DNA of 64,000 nucleotides from Bacillota bacterium (GTDB lineage Bacteria; Bacillota_I; Bacilli_A; RF39; UBA660), in assembly GCA_015059495.1 (NCBI GenBank), contig SVAI01000001.1:310001-374000 (forward strand), in the 5' to 3' direction. Position 1 is the stretch's first letter. The number at the start of each line of letters is the position of its first letter. Shown one piece after another: positions 38,617-49,167 of the stretch. Both the position numbers and the translations under genes were made by a program. The notes under the pieces were generated by a model that saw only the letters and a list, made by a program, of their open reading frames with translations, searched no databases and had not been told where the DNA came from.

Positions 38617-39930
38617 ATGAAAAAATTTGATAAGGATAAACAACTAAGAAAGTTACATAATAAAAAAAACAACAGCAATACAAAAATCATATCTATAGTT
38701 TTATCAATAACTATTCTTGTTGGTGCAATCATCTACTTTACTTTTGCAAGATTTGAATCAAACACTATATTTAATTTAATTGGTGGTACAGTAACCACAA
38801 AATATAAAACAATAAGTCAAACAATGTTGAAACTAGCTTCACAAGAATCAAACGATTTAGGATATGACGGAACATCAACACTTGGCCAATATGGTACAGA
38901 AGATAACAACTTAAGGTATATAGGCGCTGATCCTAGTAATTATATATATTTTAATTGTAGTACTAGTGACATCAGTAAAATGAACTCTGCAACATGTGAA
39001 AAGTGGAGAATAGTAGGATTATTTAATAATATAGAGGATGAAAATGGAAATAAATCTTCTAGAATAAAAATAATAAAAGATGAAATATTAACAGCTACCG
39101 ATAGTGAATATAATGCATATGCATGGGATTCGAGCGCGGAGTCTGTTAATATAGGTTTTGGTATAAATCAATGGGGTGAGTCAACTTATGAAGATGGTAC
39201 AACATATGAGGGTGCTGATCTTATGAGAGAATTAAATACTGATTATTTAGGTAATACTACAGTTGGAACTAATGGAAAGTGGTATGACAGTACAAATAAT
39301 AGTAAGAACGAAGATATGCCAACAAGCACATTAAATACAAATGCTCAAAACATGATTCAAACAATTAAATGGAATACTGGCTCAAACGAACCAAATTCAT
39401 CAAATAATATATATGCTAAAAACTTATATCAATGGGAAAGAAGCAATAATACTGGAAAAGTATGTACAGATAGTGGAAGCAAACATTGTAGTGATACAGT
39501 TGTAAGAACAACAAGTTGGATAGGTAAAGTTGGATTAATATATCCGAGTGATTACGCCTATGCAACTTATAATGGAAATGCTGATGATAGACTAAATTGC
39601 CTATCATTAAAAATAGCTAAATGGTATAATGAAGGAAGTAGTGAAGGTAAGGATTGTAGTATTAATTCTTGGATAAGAGATGTAAATTTTCCTATTTTTA
39701 CATTAACTGCATATTCAGATGGTGATGAAAGTTATAATAGTTATGAAGCATATGGAGTATTTAGAATTGATAACAGAGGACATATAATTGATAACGCATC
39801 ATACTATGTAAGCGGAGATCACGCAGCTCAAACGTATGGAATCAAACCAGTAGTTTATTTAAAAAATGAAATATTAATTATTGACGGTAATGGTACATCA
39901 GCTAATCCTTATAAATTAAGCTTAAAATAA
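38617..39930 (+). CDS. Membrane-anchored surface protein, paralog of 47859-49079
   Basis: Shared NYxYFNCSxxxxxxMNxxTCEKWRIVGLFNNIEDENGN, YEGADLMRELNTDYLGN, VGLIYPSDY motifs. Confidence 0.75.
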   Translation: MKKFDKDKQLRKLHNKKNNSNTKIISIVLSITILVGAIIYFTFARFESNTIFNLIGGTVTTKYKTISQTMLKLASQESNDLGYDGTSTLGQYGTEDNNLRYIGADPSNYIYFNCSTSDISKMNSATCEKWRIVGLFNNIEDENGNKSSRIKIIKDEILTATDSEYNAYAWDSSAESVNIGFGINQWGESTYEDGTTYEGADLMRELNTDYLGNTTVGTNGKWYDSTNNSKNEDMPTSTLNTNAQNMIQTIKWNTGSNEPNSSNNIYAKNLYQWERSNNTGKVCTDSGSKHCSDTVVRTTSWIGKVGLIYPSDYAYATYNGNADDRLNCLSLKIAKWYNEGSSEGKDCSINSWIRDVNFPIFTLTAYSDGDESYNSYEAYGVFRIDNRGHIIDNASYYVSGDHAAQTYGIKPVVYLKNEILIIDGNGTSANPYKLSLK

Positions 39931-39957
39931 AACATAACAAATTTTGTTATGTTTTTT
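39927..39957 (+). terminator. Terminator
   Basis: aaaacataacaaa-...-ttttgttatgttttttta. Confidence 0.8.
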
Positions 39958-40015
39958 TATTGTAATTAATAGTCATTTGTGATAATATTTAAGTATATGA
40001 AAAAGGGGCAACAAT

Positions 40016-41362
40016 ATGGAAGATTTATATCTAAATGACATAGTTAATTACTATTTCAAGAAACTATGGATTATAGTTCTAATCTCTATTGTGTGCATTG
40101 TAGGTGGCCTAACATACAGCTTTAAAATTAAAACACCAATGTATAAATCAACAACTTCTGTAATACTTGCCAGTGGTCAAACAATAACACAAAGTGATTT
40201 AACTTTATATCAAAAGTTAATTAATACTTATACTCAAATAGCAAAGAGTAGAAATGTATTAAATAATACAATTAGTAATCTTAACTTAACTTATAATTAT
40301 AATCAATTAAAAGATAATGTAACTGTTAGTGCAGTATCTGACACTGAAATAATTAATATTAGTGTAGTAGATAAGAGTCCAACACTAGCTAAAAAAATAG
40401 CAGACTCTATAGCTAATAACTTCAAAGATGAAGTAGCATCTATTTATAACTTAACTAATATTTCTATTTTAGATGAATCAGTAGTAGCACAAACACCATA
40501 TAATTATAATATCTTAAAAGACACTATAATATATGTAGCATTAGGTTTATTTATAGGATTTGTATATGTATTCTTAAGATATTATTTTGATAGAAATATT
40601 AAATCTAAAGAAGAAGTAGAATCTCGTGTTAATCTACCAATCATGGGTAGCATTAGAGATTTCTCTAAAGAACTTAAGAATATTAAATCTAAAGATGCAG
40701 TTCTATTAGATTCTCATCCTAAAGCATCTTTTGTTGAAGATATTAAAACACTAAGAACAAACCTAGATTTCTTATCAATGGATGATAGTAAAGTTAAAAA
40801 ATTATTAATTACATCATCTATTCCAGGTGAAGGTAAGAGTTTTGTATCATCTAACCTTGCTATATCACATGCACTAAATAATAAAAAAGTATTATTAATA
40901 GATTGTGATTTAAGAAAAGGTATAGTACATAAGAAATTTAATGTTAAAAATATTGGATTATCTAATCTAATAGCTAAAAATGATATTAGTAATATTCATT
41001 CATATATTAATCATACACATATCGAAAACTTAGATGTTATAACAAGAGGTATTGTACCTCCAAATCCATCTGAATTATTAAACTCTAATATCTTTAAAAC
41101 AATATTAAATGAATTAGAAAAAGAATATGATTTTATTATACTAGATGGTACACCAATTACTAACTTACCAGACTCGTTAGTAGTATCTGGTCTAGTAGAT
41201 AAAACTGTTGTAGTAGCAACAATTGGTTATACCCCAGCAGATCTATTATCTAATACAATAAAATCACTTAAAAATGTTAATGCTCCATTAGCAGGAGTAA
41301 TAATTAATAAGATCCCAATGACTAAAAACGGATATTATTATTACAATTATAAATATGAATAA
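40016..41362 (+). CDS. Wzz-type chain-length domain fused to CpsD/CapB bacterial tyrosine kinase
   Basis: N-terminal Wzz with two TMs; Walker A SSIPGEGKSFVSSNLAIS; LLIDCDLRKG; Tyr-rich tail GYYYYNYKYE. Confidence 0.9.
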   Translation: MEDLYLNDIVNYYFKKLWIIVLISIVCIVGGLTYSFKIKTPMYKSTTSVILASGQTITQSDLTLYQKLINTYTQIAKSRNVLNNTISNLNLTYNYNQLKDNVTVSAVSDTEIINISVVDKSPTLAKKIADSIANNFKDEVASIYNLTNISILDESVVAQTPYNYNILKDTIIYVALGLFIGFVYVFLRYYFDRNIKSKEEVESRVNLPIMGSIRDFSKELKNIKSKDAVLLDSHPKASFVEDIKTLRTNLDFLSMDDSKVKKLLITSSIPGEGKSFVSSNLAISHALNNKKVLLIDCDLRKGIVHKKFNVKNIGLSNLIAKNDISNIHSYINHTHIENLDVITRGIVPPNPSELLNSNIFKTILNELEKEYDFIILDGTPITNLPDSLVVSGLVDKTVVVATIGYTPADLLSNTIKSLKNVNAPLAGVIINKIPMTKNGYYYYNYKYE

Positions 41363-42065
41363 GTTTATGGATTGTCATAGTCATATCCTTTTTGGTATTG
41401 ACGATGGTGCAAAGACTATTGAAAATAGTTTATCTATTTTAACTAAAATGCAAGCATTGGGTTTTGAAAGTATAATTTTAACGCCACATTATCGTGGTAG
41501 ATATTTAGCTAATAATAAAGAAAAACAAGAAGTTCTAGATAAATTAAATAGTGTATTAAAAGATAATAATATTAATATTAAATTATATTTAGCAAATGAA
41601 GTTAAAATAACTTCCAATATGTTAGAATTAATTAATAATAATACTATTAAAACTATTAATAATTATTTATTTTTAGAACTACCATTTGATACTAAAATAT
41701 ATAATTTAAAGAAAATAATATATGAATTACAATCAAATAATATTAAAGTTATATTAGTACATCCAGAACGTTATCCATATATGACTTTAGGTGATTTCAT
41801 TGAATTAAATGATAATGATGTATACTTACAAGTTAATTATGAAAGTATTTTAGGTAAATATGGTATTAAAGCAAAATCTATGGCTAGAAAACTATTTAAA
41901 AAAGATATTGTTTATTTACTAGGTACAGATGTACATAGAGATTCAACAATTATGTTTAAAAAGTTTGATAGAATGAATAAAAAAATAATTAGATTAGTAG
42001 GAGAAGAACAATTCAAAAATCTATCTTATAATAATATCAAAAAGATTATTGAAGATACTCAATAA
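41355..42065 (+). CDS. CpsB/CapC-type tyrosine phosphatase (PHP fold)
   Basis: MDCHSHILFGIDDGAKTIENSLSILTKMQALGFESIILTPHYR ... VHPERYPYM. Confidence 0.92.
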   Translation: MNKFMDCHSHILFGIDDGAKTIENSLSILTKMQALGFESIILTPHYRGRYLANNKEKQEVLDKLNSVLKDNNINIKLYLANEVKITSNMLELINNNTIKTINNYLFLELPFDTKIYNLKKIIYELQSNNIKVILVHPERYPYMTLGDFIELNDNDVYLQVNYESILGKYGIKAKSMARKLFKKDIVYLLGTDVHRDSTIMFKKFDRMNKKIIRLVGEEQFKNLSYNNIKKIIEDTQ

Positions 42066-42075
42066 TCTTTTTATT
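42040..42075 (+). terminator. Terminator overlapping 3' end of phosphatase CDS
   Basis: aaagattattga-agatac-tcaataatctttttattt. Confidence 0.8.
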
Positions 42076-42119
42076 TACTAATTATTTTATTTAATCTATA
42101 ATAAGAATAGGTGAAATAT

Positions 42120-43253
42120 ATGAAAAAAGTTACTTTTTTAGCACTTCATTTATCATATGGTGGTATTGAAAAATGCATCTGTGATGCTGCTAATTTATTA
42201 TGTAATGATTATGATGTAGAAATACTAACTACTTATAAAATGATAGATAAAATACCATTTAAATTAAGTAATAAAGTTAAAGTTACTTATTTAACTAGTA
42301 TTAAACCTAATCAAAGAGAGTTCTATAATGCTTTAAAACACTTTAGATTAATAAAAGCATTTAAAGAAGGATTAAAGGGTTTAAAAGGTTTATCTATTAA
42401 AAGAAACACTATGATTGAAGCATTAAAAAACTCTAATAGTGATATTTATATATCTACCAGAGATTACTTTAATAAATTACTAGGTAAATATGGTAAGAAT
42501 ATTAAAATAGGATGGGAACATAACCATCACCATAATAATAAAAGATATATTAATAATCTAACTAGATCATGTAAAAACTTAGATAACTTAATATTAGTAA
42601 GTAAAGATCTATATAAGTACTATGATAATTTATTTAAGAGCAAGAATATGAAATGTAAATGCGTACTTATTCCTAATTCTATAGATGAAGTACCTGCTAA
42701 AGAAAATAAGATAGGTAAGATTAATTTAATTAGTGTAGGAAGACTATCAAAAGAAAAAGGATATCTTACTCTAATAGATGTATTTAATGAAATACACAAG
42801 ACTAATAAAGATATTAAATTAAATATTGTAGGGGATGGAAAACAATACAATTTAATTAAAACAAAGATAGATAAATATAATTTAAATGATAATGTTATAT
42901 TACATGGCTTTCAAAAACCAGAATATATTAATAAATTATATAAAGACTCAGCTATCTATTTAATGACTTCATATACTGAATCATTTGGTCTTGTTTTGAT
43001 TGAAGCAATGTCTTCTTCACTTGTACCAATTGCTTTTGACTGTGCTGAAGGTCCAAGAGAAATAATTAAAAATAATTATAATGGTTATTTAATTAAAAAT
43101 AGAGATATTAATAAAATGGCTAATAAAGTAATCGAAGTAATTAATGATGTTAAGCTATTAAAAGAACTATCCAATAATGCTTATAATACATCAAAAGAAT
43201 ACTTAAATACTAATTTTAAAGATAAATGGATTAAACTAATTGAAAGGAAATAA
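42120..43253 (+). CDS. Glycosyltransferase family 4
   Basis: LHLSYGGIEKCICDAANLL ... VGRLSKEKGYLTLIDVF ... SYTESFGLVLIEAMSSSLVPIAFDCAEGPREII. Confidence 0.92.
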   Translation: MKKVTFLALHLSYGGIEKCICDAANLLCNDYDVEILTTYKMIDKIPFKLSNKVKVTYLTSIKPNQREFYNALKHFRLIKAFKEGLKGLKGLSIKRNTMIEALKNSNSDIYISTRDYFNKLLGKYGKNIKIGWEHNHHHNNKRYINNLTRSCKNLDNLILVSKDLYKYYDNLFKSKNMKCKCVLIPNSIDEVPAKENKIGKINLISVGRLSKEKGYLTLIDVFNEIHKTNKDIKLNIVGDGKQYNLIKTKIDKYNLNDNVILHGFQKPEYINKLYKDSAIYLMTSYTESFGLVLIEAMSSSLVPIAFDCAEGPREIIKNNYNGYLIKNRDINKMANKVIEVINDVKLLKELSNNAYNTSKEYLNTNFKDKWIKLIERK

Positions 43254-43255
43254 AT

Positions 43256-43726
43256 ATGAAAAAAGTAATGTTTATATCATCTATGGGTGGTCATCTAAAT
43301 GAACTTTTAATGTTAGATAAATTATTTAATAAATATGATTATAAGATTATTACTGAAAAAAATAAATCTACTAAATATTTAAAAAATAAATATAAAAAGA
43401 AAGCATCATATTTAATATATTGTACTAAAAAGACATTTATACTATATCCATTTGTACTTATACTTAATTCATTTATATCATTATTTTATTTTATTATGTA
43501 TAGACCAGATTTTGTTGTAACAACTGGAACTCATACTGCAGGGCCAATGTGTTGTATAGCTCATATCTTTAAAAAGAAAGTAATCTATATTGAAACTTTT
43601 GCCAATGTTAATACTAAAACTGCTACTGGTAAATTAGTATATAAATTTGCAGATCTATTTGTAGTTCAATGGCCACAAATGTTAGAAGTATATCCAAATG
43701 CTAAATGCTTTGGTTCAATATTTTAA
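43256..43726 (+). CDS. PssD/Alg14-like polysaccharide biosynthesis protein
   Basis: KVMFISSMGGHLNELLMLDKLF ... VVTTGTHTAGPMCCIAHIFKKKVIYIETFANV. Confidence 0.88.
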   Translation: MKKVMFISSMGGHLNELLMLDKLFNKYDYKIITEKNKSTKYLKNKYKKKASYLIYCTKKTFILYPFVLILNSFISLFYFIMYRPDFVVTTGTHTAGPMCCIAHIFKKKVIYIETFANVNTKTATGKLVYKFADLFVVQWPQMLEVYPNAKCFGSIF

Positions 43727-43735
43727 GGAGGATAT

Positions 43736-44209
43736 ATGATATACGTTAGTTTAGGAACACAAGATAAAAAATTTCCTCGTCTTTTACAAGAAGTAGATAA
43801 ACTTATAGATAAGGGTATTATTAAAGATGAAGTTGTAGCACAAATTGGTCAAACAGAGTATGAATCAAAGAATATGAAACTATATGATTATTTATCAAAA
43901 GAAGATGTATTAAAATACATGAATGAATCAAGATTTATTATTTGTCATGGTGGAGTAGGAACAATACTAGATGCATTAAAATTAAATAAAAAAGTAATTG
44001 CAGTAGCAAGACTTAAACTATATAAAGAACATGTAAATGATCATCAATTACAAATAATAAGAGAATATACTAAATTAGGTTATATCTTAGACGGTACATA
44101 TGATTTAGAAAAGGCTATATTTGATGTTAATGAGTTCATACCTAATCGATATGTATCTAATAACGAGAACTTTATTAAACAATTAGAAGATTATATAGAT
44201 AATAATTAA
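43736..44209 (+). CDS. PssE/Alg13-like glycosyltransferase
   Basis: IYVSLGTQDKKFPRLLQEVDKLI ... ICHGGVGTILDALKLNKKVIAVARL. Confidence 0.9.
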   Translation: MIYVSLGTQDKKFPRLLQEVDKLIDKGIIKDEVVAQIGQTEYESKNMKLYDYLSKEDVLKYMNESRFIICHGGVGTILDALKLNKKVIAVARLKLYKEHVNDHQLQIIREYTKLGYILDGTYDLEKAIFDVNEFIPNRYVSNNENFIKQLEDYIDNN

Positions 44210-44238
44210 ATAATAGATTTAATCTATTATTTTTTTAT
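44208..44238 (+). terminator. Terminator
   Basis: aaataataga-tttaa-tctattattttttt. Confidence 0.8.
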
Positions 44239-44275
44239 TTTTTATGGTACTATATTTATAGTAGAGGTAAGACTT

Positions 44276-45940
44276 ATGAATAAAAGATTAAAGGTATTAT
44301 TATTTGTAATAGGAATTTTTTTAGTAACAAGTATTTTGATAGGTATATCTTATGCTTATTATGTTTTTAGTGTGTCACAATCTGAAAGTAATGCTATTAT
44401 AACAGATTGCTTTAGGATTACTTATACAGATGAAAACCCAATCAATTTAGATAATCAAGTACCACTAAGTGATAAAGATGCAAAAGAATTAACTCCGTAT
44501 ACATTTACTATTACAAATGTATGCAATCATGCAATAGATTATGATGTTAATATAGAGACACTAAATACTACTACGGTGGATTTAAACGGGGTAAGAGTTA
44601 GATTAAATAACTTTAAATCTCAAATTTTAGGTTCTATAGAAGATAATGATTCTTCTGTTATTTATAATAGTGGAGTATTATCATCTAAAACAATTAAACA
44701 TGGATCTATAGTTGCAAATGGATCCAAAACATATGATTTAAGAGTATATATAGATGAAAATTCAACAGTAGCAGAATCTGCTAGTAAATCATTTTCATCT
44801 AAAGTAGTTGTATCCACTAGATTGAATCCTAATTATAGTGAAGGGAAATTAGTGTCTGGTGCATACTTTAATTCGAAAATTAAAAAATTAGTTAATTCTA
44901 ATGCAAGTTATTATACAGCGGATTCTGTTATAAAAGGATTTGTTAAAAGTGATAATCCTCCTTTGGAATCTGATAATTATATTGATGTATCTGATGCTAG
45001 TTCTGATTATCCAATATATGCTTGGTTTAATGATGAAGATAGCATGATATATTTATATTCTAAAAATAATATTATATATATGAATGAAAATATCATTAAC
45101 CAATTTTATAATTTTGCTGGAATTAAAAATCTTGATTTGTCTATGTTTGATACTTCGAAGGTTAATAATATGTCAAATGCTTTTTCTCAAATGATAAATT
45201 TAGAAACAATAAATTTTGGTAGTAATTTTGATACCTCTAATGTAAAAAATATGAGTGGTATTTTCAGAAATGATACTAAGATTGCTAATTTGGACGTTAG
45301 TTTTTTTGATACAACAAACGTTACTGATATGAGTTATATGTTTTATGATTTAAGCAATTTAGAAGAGCTAAATTTAGGTGATGATTTTAATACTTCAAAA
45401 GTTACTGATATGAGTTTGATGTTTGCGTCTTTAAGTAAAATAAATACACTAGACTTATCGATGATTGATACATCTAATGTCTCTAATATGAGCTCGATGT
45501 TTGAAAATATTGTTATTTCAGATTTGAATTTAAGCACTTTTAATACTTCAAAAGTTACAAATATGTCTCAAATGTTTAATTATGCAACCATTAACAACTT
45601 GAATTTACTTAGTTTTGATACATCTAATGTTATTGATATGTCATGTATGTTTGAAAACACTAAAAATTTAGAAATTATTGACATTAGTTCTTTTGATACC
45701 TCGAATGTCACAAAAATGGGTTCTATGTTTTATTACTCTTCTAATTTGAAAACAGTATATGTTGGGGATAACTGGTCAACAAGTAATGTGAACAATAGCG
45801 CTAGAATGTTTGAGGGATCAACGAAATTGGTCGGTGGAGCAGGTACAACATATAGCGTTAATCATGTAGATGTAGAATATGCTCGTATTGATGATCCAGA
45901 TAACGGAAATCCAGGATACTTTACTTTAAAAACTAATTAA
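44276..45940 (+). CDS. BspA-like (DUF285) surface protein, copy 2
   Basis: Same N-terminal architecture as 34895-36553 and repeated FDTSNVTxMSxMF units. Confidence 0.88.
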   Translation: MNKRLKVLLFVIGIFLVTSILIGISYAYYVFSVSQSESNAIITDCFRITYTDENPINLDNQVPLSDKDAKELTPYTFTITNVCNHAIDYDVNIETLNTTTVDLNGVRVRLNNFKSQILGSIEDNDSSVIYNSGVLSSKTIKHGSIVANGSKTYDLRVYIDENSTVAESASKSFSSKVVVSTRLNPNYSEGKLVSGAYFNSKIKKLVNSNASYYTADSVIKGFVKSDNPPLESDNYIDVSDASSDYPIYAWFNDEDSMIYLYSKNNIIYMNENIINQFYNFAGIKNLDLSMFDTSKVNNMSNAFSQMINLETINFGSNFDTSNVKNMSGIFRNDTKIANLDVSFFDTTNVTDMSYMFYDLSNLEELNLGDDFNTSKVTDMSLMFASLSKINTLDLSMIDTSNVSNMSSMFENIVISDLNLSTFNTSKVTNMSQMFNYATINNLNLLSFDTSNVIDMSCMFENTKNLEIIDISSFDTSNVTKMGSMFYYSSNLKTVYVGDNWSTSNVNNSARMFEGSTKLVGGAGTTYSVNHVDVEYARIDDPDNGNPGYFTLKTN

Positions 45941-45963
45941 GATAGCAAATTGCTATCTTTTTT
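45940..45963 (+). terminator. Terminator
   Basis: agatagca-aat-tgctatcttttt. Confidence 0.75.
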
Positions 45964-45988
45964 GATATAATTAAAAGCGTGATGAAAT

Positions 45989-47785
45989 ATGAAACAAGAA
46001 AACATTAGAAATTTTTCGATTATAGCACATATAGATCATGGCAAGTCAACTCTAGCAGATAGAATTCTTGAAATGACTAATGCAGTATCAAAAAGAGAAA
46101 TGAAAGATCAAATACTTGATAGTATGGACCTTGAAAGAGAAAGAGGTATTACTATTAAGTTAAATGCTGTTAAATTAAATTATAAATATAATAATGATGA
46201 TTATATTTTAAACTTAATTGATACACCAGGACACGTAGACTTTTCTTACGAAGTATCCCGTTCTCTTGCAGCATGTGAAGGTGCAATATTAGTTGTTGAC
46301 GCTGCTCAAGGTATCGAAGCTCAAACACTTGCTAATCTATTCTTAGCTATGAATGATAATTTAACAATTATTCCAGTTATTAATAAAATAGATTTACCTA
46401 ATGCTGATATTCCTAAAGTTAAAAAAGAATTAATTGATGTATTAGGATTTAAAGAAGAAGAAATTATTTTTTGTAGTGGTAAAACTGGTGTAGGTGTTAA
46501 AGAATTAATCGAAGCAATTATTGATAGAATTCCTGCACCTACAATTAATAACGAAGGTAAAACAAGAGCCTTAATATTTGATAGCTATTTTGATTCTTAT
46601 AGAGGTGTTATTGCTCATGTTAGAGTAGTAGATGGCTCTATAAAATTAAAAGATCATATTAAAATGATGGCTACTAATAGTGTTTATGAAGTAGTTGAAC
46701 TTGGTGTACATACTCCAGCAGAAAAGAAAGTTAATGAACTAAAATCTGGTGAAGTAGGATGGATTAGTGCATCAATTAAATCAATTGATAAAGTACATGT
46801 TGGTGATACTATTACTACTTTAGAAAACGAAGCTAAAGAACAATTAGATGGATATAAACCAATGAAACCAATGGTATATTCTGGTATCTATCCAATTGAA
46901 CCAAATAAATATCCAGCTCTAAAAGAAGCGTTAGAAAAATTAAAACTAAATGATGCATCACTAATCTTTGAAGTAGAGAATTCAGATGCCTTAGGTTTTG
47001 GTTTTAGATGTGGTTTCTTAGGTCTACTTCATATGGATATTATTATTGAAAGATTAACTAGGGAATTTAATATCGAAGTAATCGCAACATCTCCATCAGT
47101 TATCTATCATGTATATAAAACAGATGGAACTATGGAAGAAGTAGATTCTCCAAATAAATTACCTGATAAAGTTAAAATAAATTATATTGAAGAACCATAT
47201 ATCAAAACTAATATATTTGTACCAAGTGAGTATATTGGTCCAATTATGGAACTATGCCAAGATAAACGAGGTAATTATATAAATATGGATTATATTGATC
47301 CAACTAGAGTTAATATTCATTATGAAATACCACTATCTGAAATAGTATATGATTTCTTTGATAAATTAAAATCAAGTACTAAAGGTTATGCATCATTTGA
47401 TTATGAAATATGTGGATATAGACAATCTAATTTAGTTAAGATGGATATCCTAATTAATGGTAATCCAGTTGATGCCTTAAGCTTAATAGTACACAAAGAT
47501 TTTGCTTACCAAAGAGGTAAAGAAATAGTTGAATCTTTAAAAGAAATAATACCAAGGCAATTATTTGTTGTACCAATTCAAGCATCTATTGGTACAAAAG
47601 TAATAGCAAGAGAAACAATCTCTGCAATGAGAAAGAATGTACTTGCTAAATGTTATGGTGGAGATATTACTCGTAAGAGAAAACTTTTAGAAAAACAAAA
47701 AGAAGGTAAAAAGAAAATGAAAACCATAGGTAATGTTGAAGTACCTAAAGAAGCATTCTTACTAGTATTAAATTCAAGTAAATAA
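45989..47785 (+). CDS. lepA: Elongation factor 4 (LepA)
   Basis: [25 protein letters not shown] ... [39 protein letters not shown]. Confidence 0.97.
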   Translation: MKQENIRNFSIIAHIDHGKSTLADRILEMTNAVSKREMKDQILDSMDLERERGITIKLNAVKLNYKYNNDDYILNLIDTPGHVDFSYEVSRSLAACEGAILVVDAAQGIEAQTLANLFLAMNDNLTIIPVINKIDLPNADIPKVKKELIDVLGFKEEEIIFCSGKTGVGVKELIEAIIDRIPAPTINNEGKTRALIFDSYFDSYRGVIAHVRVVDGSIKLKDHIKMMATNSVYEVVELGVHTPAEKKVNELKSGEVGWISASIKSIDKVHVGDTITTLENEAKEQLDGYKPMKPMVYSGIYPIEPNKYPALKEALEKLKLNDASLIFEVENSDALGFGFRCGFLGLLHMDIIIERLTREFNIEVIATSPSVIYHVYKTDGTMEEVDSPNKLPDKVKINYIEEPYIKTNIFVPSEYIGPIMELCQDKRGNYINMDYIDPTRVNIHYEIPLSEIVYDFFDKLKSSTKGYASFDYEICGYRQSNLVKMDILINGNPVDALSLIVHKDFAYQRGKEIVESLKEIIPRQLFVVPIQASIGTKVIARETISAMRKNVLAKCYGGDITRKRKLLEKQKEGKKKMKTIGNVEVPKEAFLLVLNSSK

Positions 47786-47806
47786 GATACCAAATGGTAT
47801 CTTTTT
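47785..47806 (+). terminator. Terminator after lepA
   Basis: gatacca-aa-tggtatcttttt. Confidence 0.8.
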
Positions 47807-47858
47807 ATTTACGTATAAAAATTATAGTGATATAATTAAAACATAATAGGAGAAGCAT

Positions 47859-49079
47859 ATGAGAGTATTTAACAAATATGCAGCTTTGAATAAACTTGAT
47901 AATAAGAATAATAATAAAACTAAAAAAAGAACGATTATTGTATGCGTAGTAGTATTAATTTTTGCAATACTATATTTTTCTTTTGCTCGTTTTGAATCCA
48001 ATAAAAAATACTCAATAATTAATGGAAATATAGGGAATTTTAATGTGAAACTTTCAAGCAAAATGATAAGTTTAGCAAATAATGGTTCATCAGGCATTGA
48101 TTATGATGGTGTAGATGTCTTAGGTGAATATGGTACATCCGATAATAACATAAGATATTATGGACCTAATCCAAACAATTATGTTTATTTTAATTGTAGT
48201 GCAACTAATCCAGAAGAAATGAATGAAACAACGTGTGAAAAATGGAGAATAGTAGGATTATTTAATAATATTGAAGATGAAAATGGAAATAATGCTTCAA
48301 GAGTTAAAATAATAAGAGAAGAATCACTAGGTTCTTATTCATGGGATTCTTCAGACTCAACGGTAAATAGTGGATTTGGAATCAACCAATGGGGATCATC
48401 AGGTACTTATGAAGGCGCAGATCTAATGAGAGAATTAAATACTGATTATTTAGGAAATATAACAGTAGGAACAGACGGTAAATGGTATAATGGTTCTAAC
48501 AATTCAAAAACAGCTGACATGCCTACAACCACATTGAATCAAAATGCACAAAATATGATTCAAGAAGTAAAATGGAACTTGGGTTCACCATCAAATGATA
48601 GTGGGGTATATAATAATAATAGAAAAACTAGTGTTTCTTATATAAGAGAAAGAGAAAACAATAATGGAAAAATATGCCAAAGCGGAACATATTGCACGGA
48701 TGAAGTAGAAAGAACTACAATGTGGACAGGAAAAGTTGGATTAATATATCCGAGTGATTACGGATATTCTACAAGTGGAGGAGCTTCATCTAGAAACACA
48801 TGTCTGTATGATAGTATGGGTACTTGGAGACTAAATAGTAATTGCTACCGCAATACATGGATATATAGTGTGACTTATCAATGGACGTTATCACCACAAG
48901 CTGATGAAGATGATAATGCAAGTGTATGTATGATTTACCAAGGAAACATGGATAATTTTAGTGCATATCTTGCATATTTCGTTCGCCCAGTTGTTTTTCT
49001 TAAATTAAATATTAAGATTTATGATGGTGATGGATCATCTACAAATCCGTACAAAATATACTTACCAGTAGAAAGATAA
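47859..49079 (+). CDS. Membrane-anchored surface protein, paralog of 38617-39930
   Basis: See 38617-39930; shared N-terminal TM and CEKWRIVGLFNNIEDENGN core. Confidence 0.75.
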   Translation: MRVFNKYAALNKLDNKNNNKTKKRTIIVCVVVLIFAILYFSFARFESNKKYSIINGNIGNFNVKLSSKMISLANNGSSGIDYDGVDVLGEYGTSDNNIRYYGPNPNNYVYFNCSATNPEEMNETTCEKWRIVGLFNNIEDENGNNASRVKIIREESLGSYSWDSSDSTVNSGFGINQWGSSGTYEGADLMRELNTDYLGNITVGTDGKWYNGSNNSKTADMPTTTLNQNAQNMIQEVKWNLGSPSNDSGVYNNNRKTSVSYIRERENNNGKICQSGTYCTDEVERTTMWTGKVGLIYPSDYGYSTSGGASSRNTCLYDSMGTWRLNSNCYRNTWIYSVTYQWTLSPQADEDDNASVCMIYQGNMDNFSAYLAYFVRPVVFLKLNIKIYDGDGSSTNPYKIYLPVER

Positions 49080-49080
49080 A

Positions 49081-49112
49081 AAAAGTAATTCAAAAAAAGA
49101 ATTACTTTTTAA
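49081..49112 (+). terminator. Terminator
   Basis: aaaagtaattc-aaaaaaa-gaattacttttta. Confidence 0.75.
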
Positions 49113-49167
49113 TTATTTTTTATTAAATTTGTGTTATTATATAAGTAATAGATAGAAGTGGGTAGTT

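Noticed and set aside
45343-45537. Minus-strand ORF (64 aa)
   Set aside because: Antisense of the second BspA repeat block.
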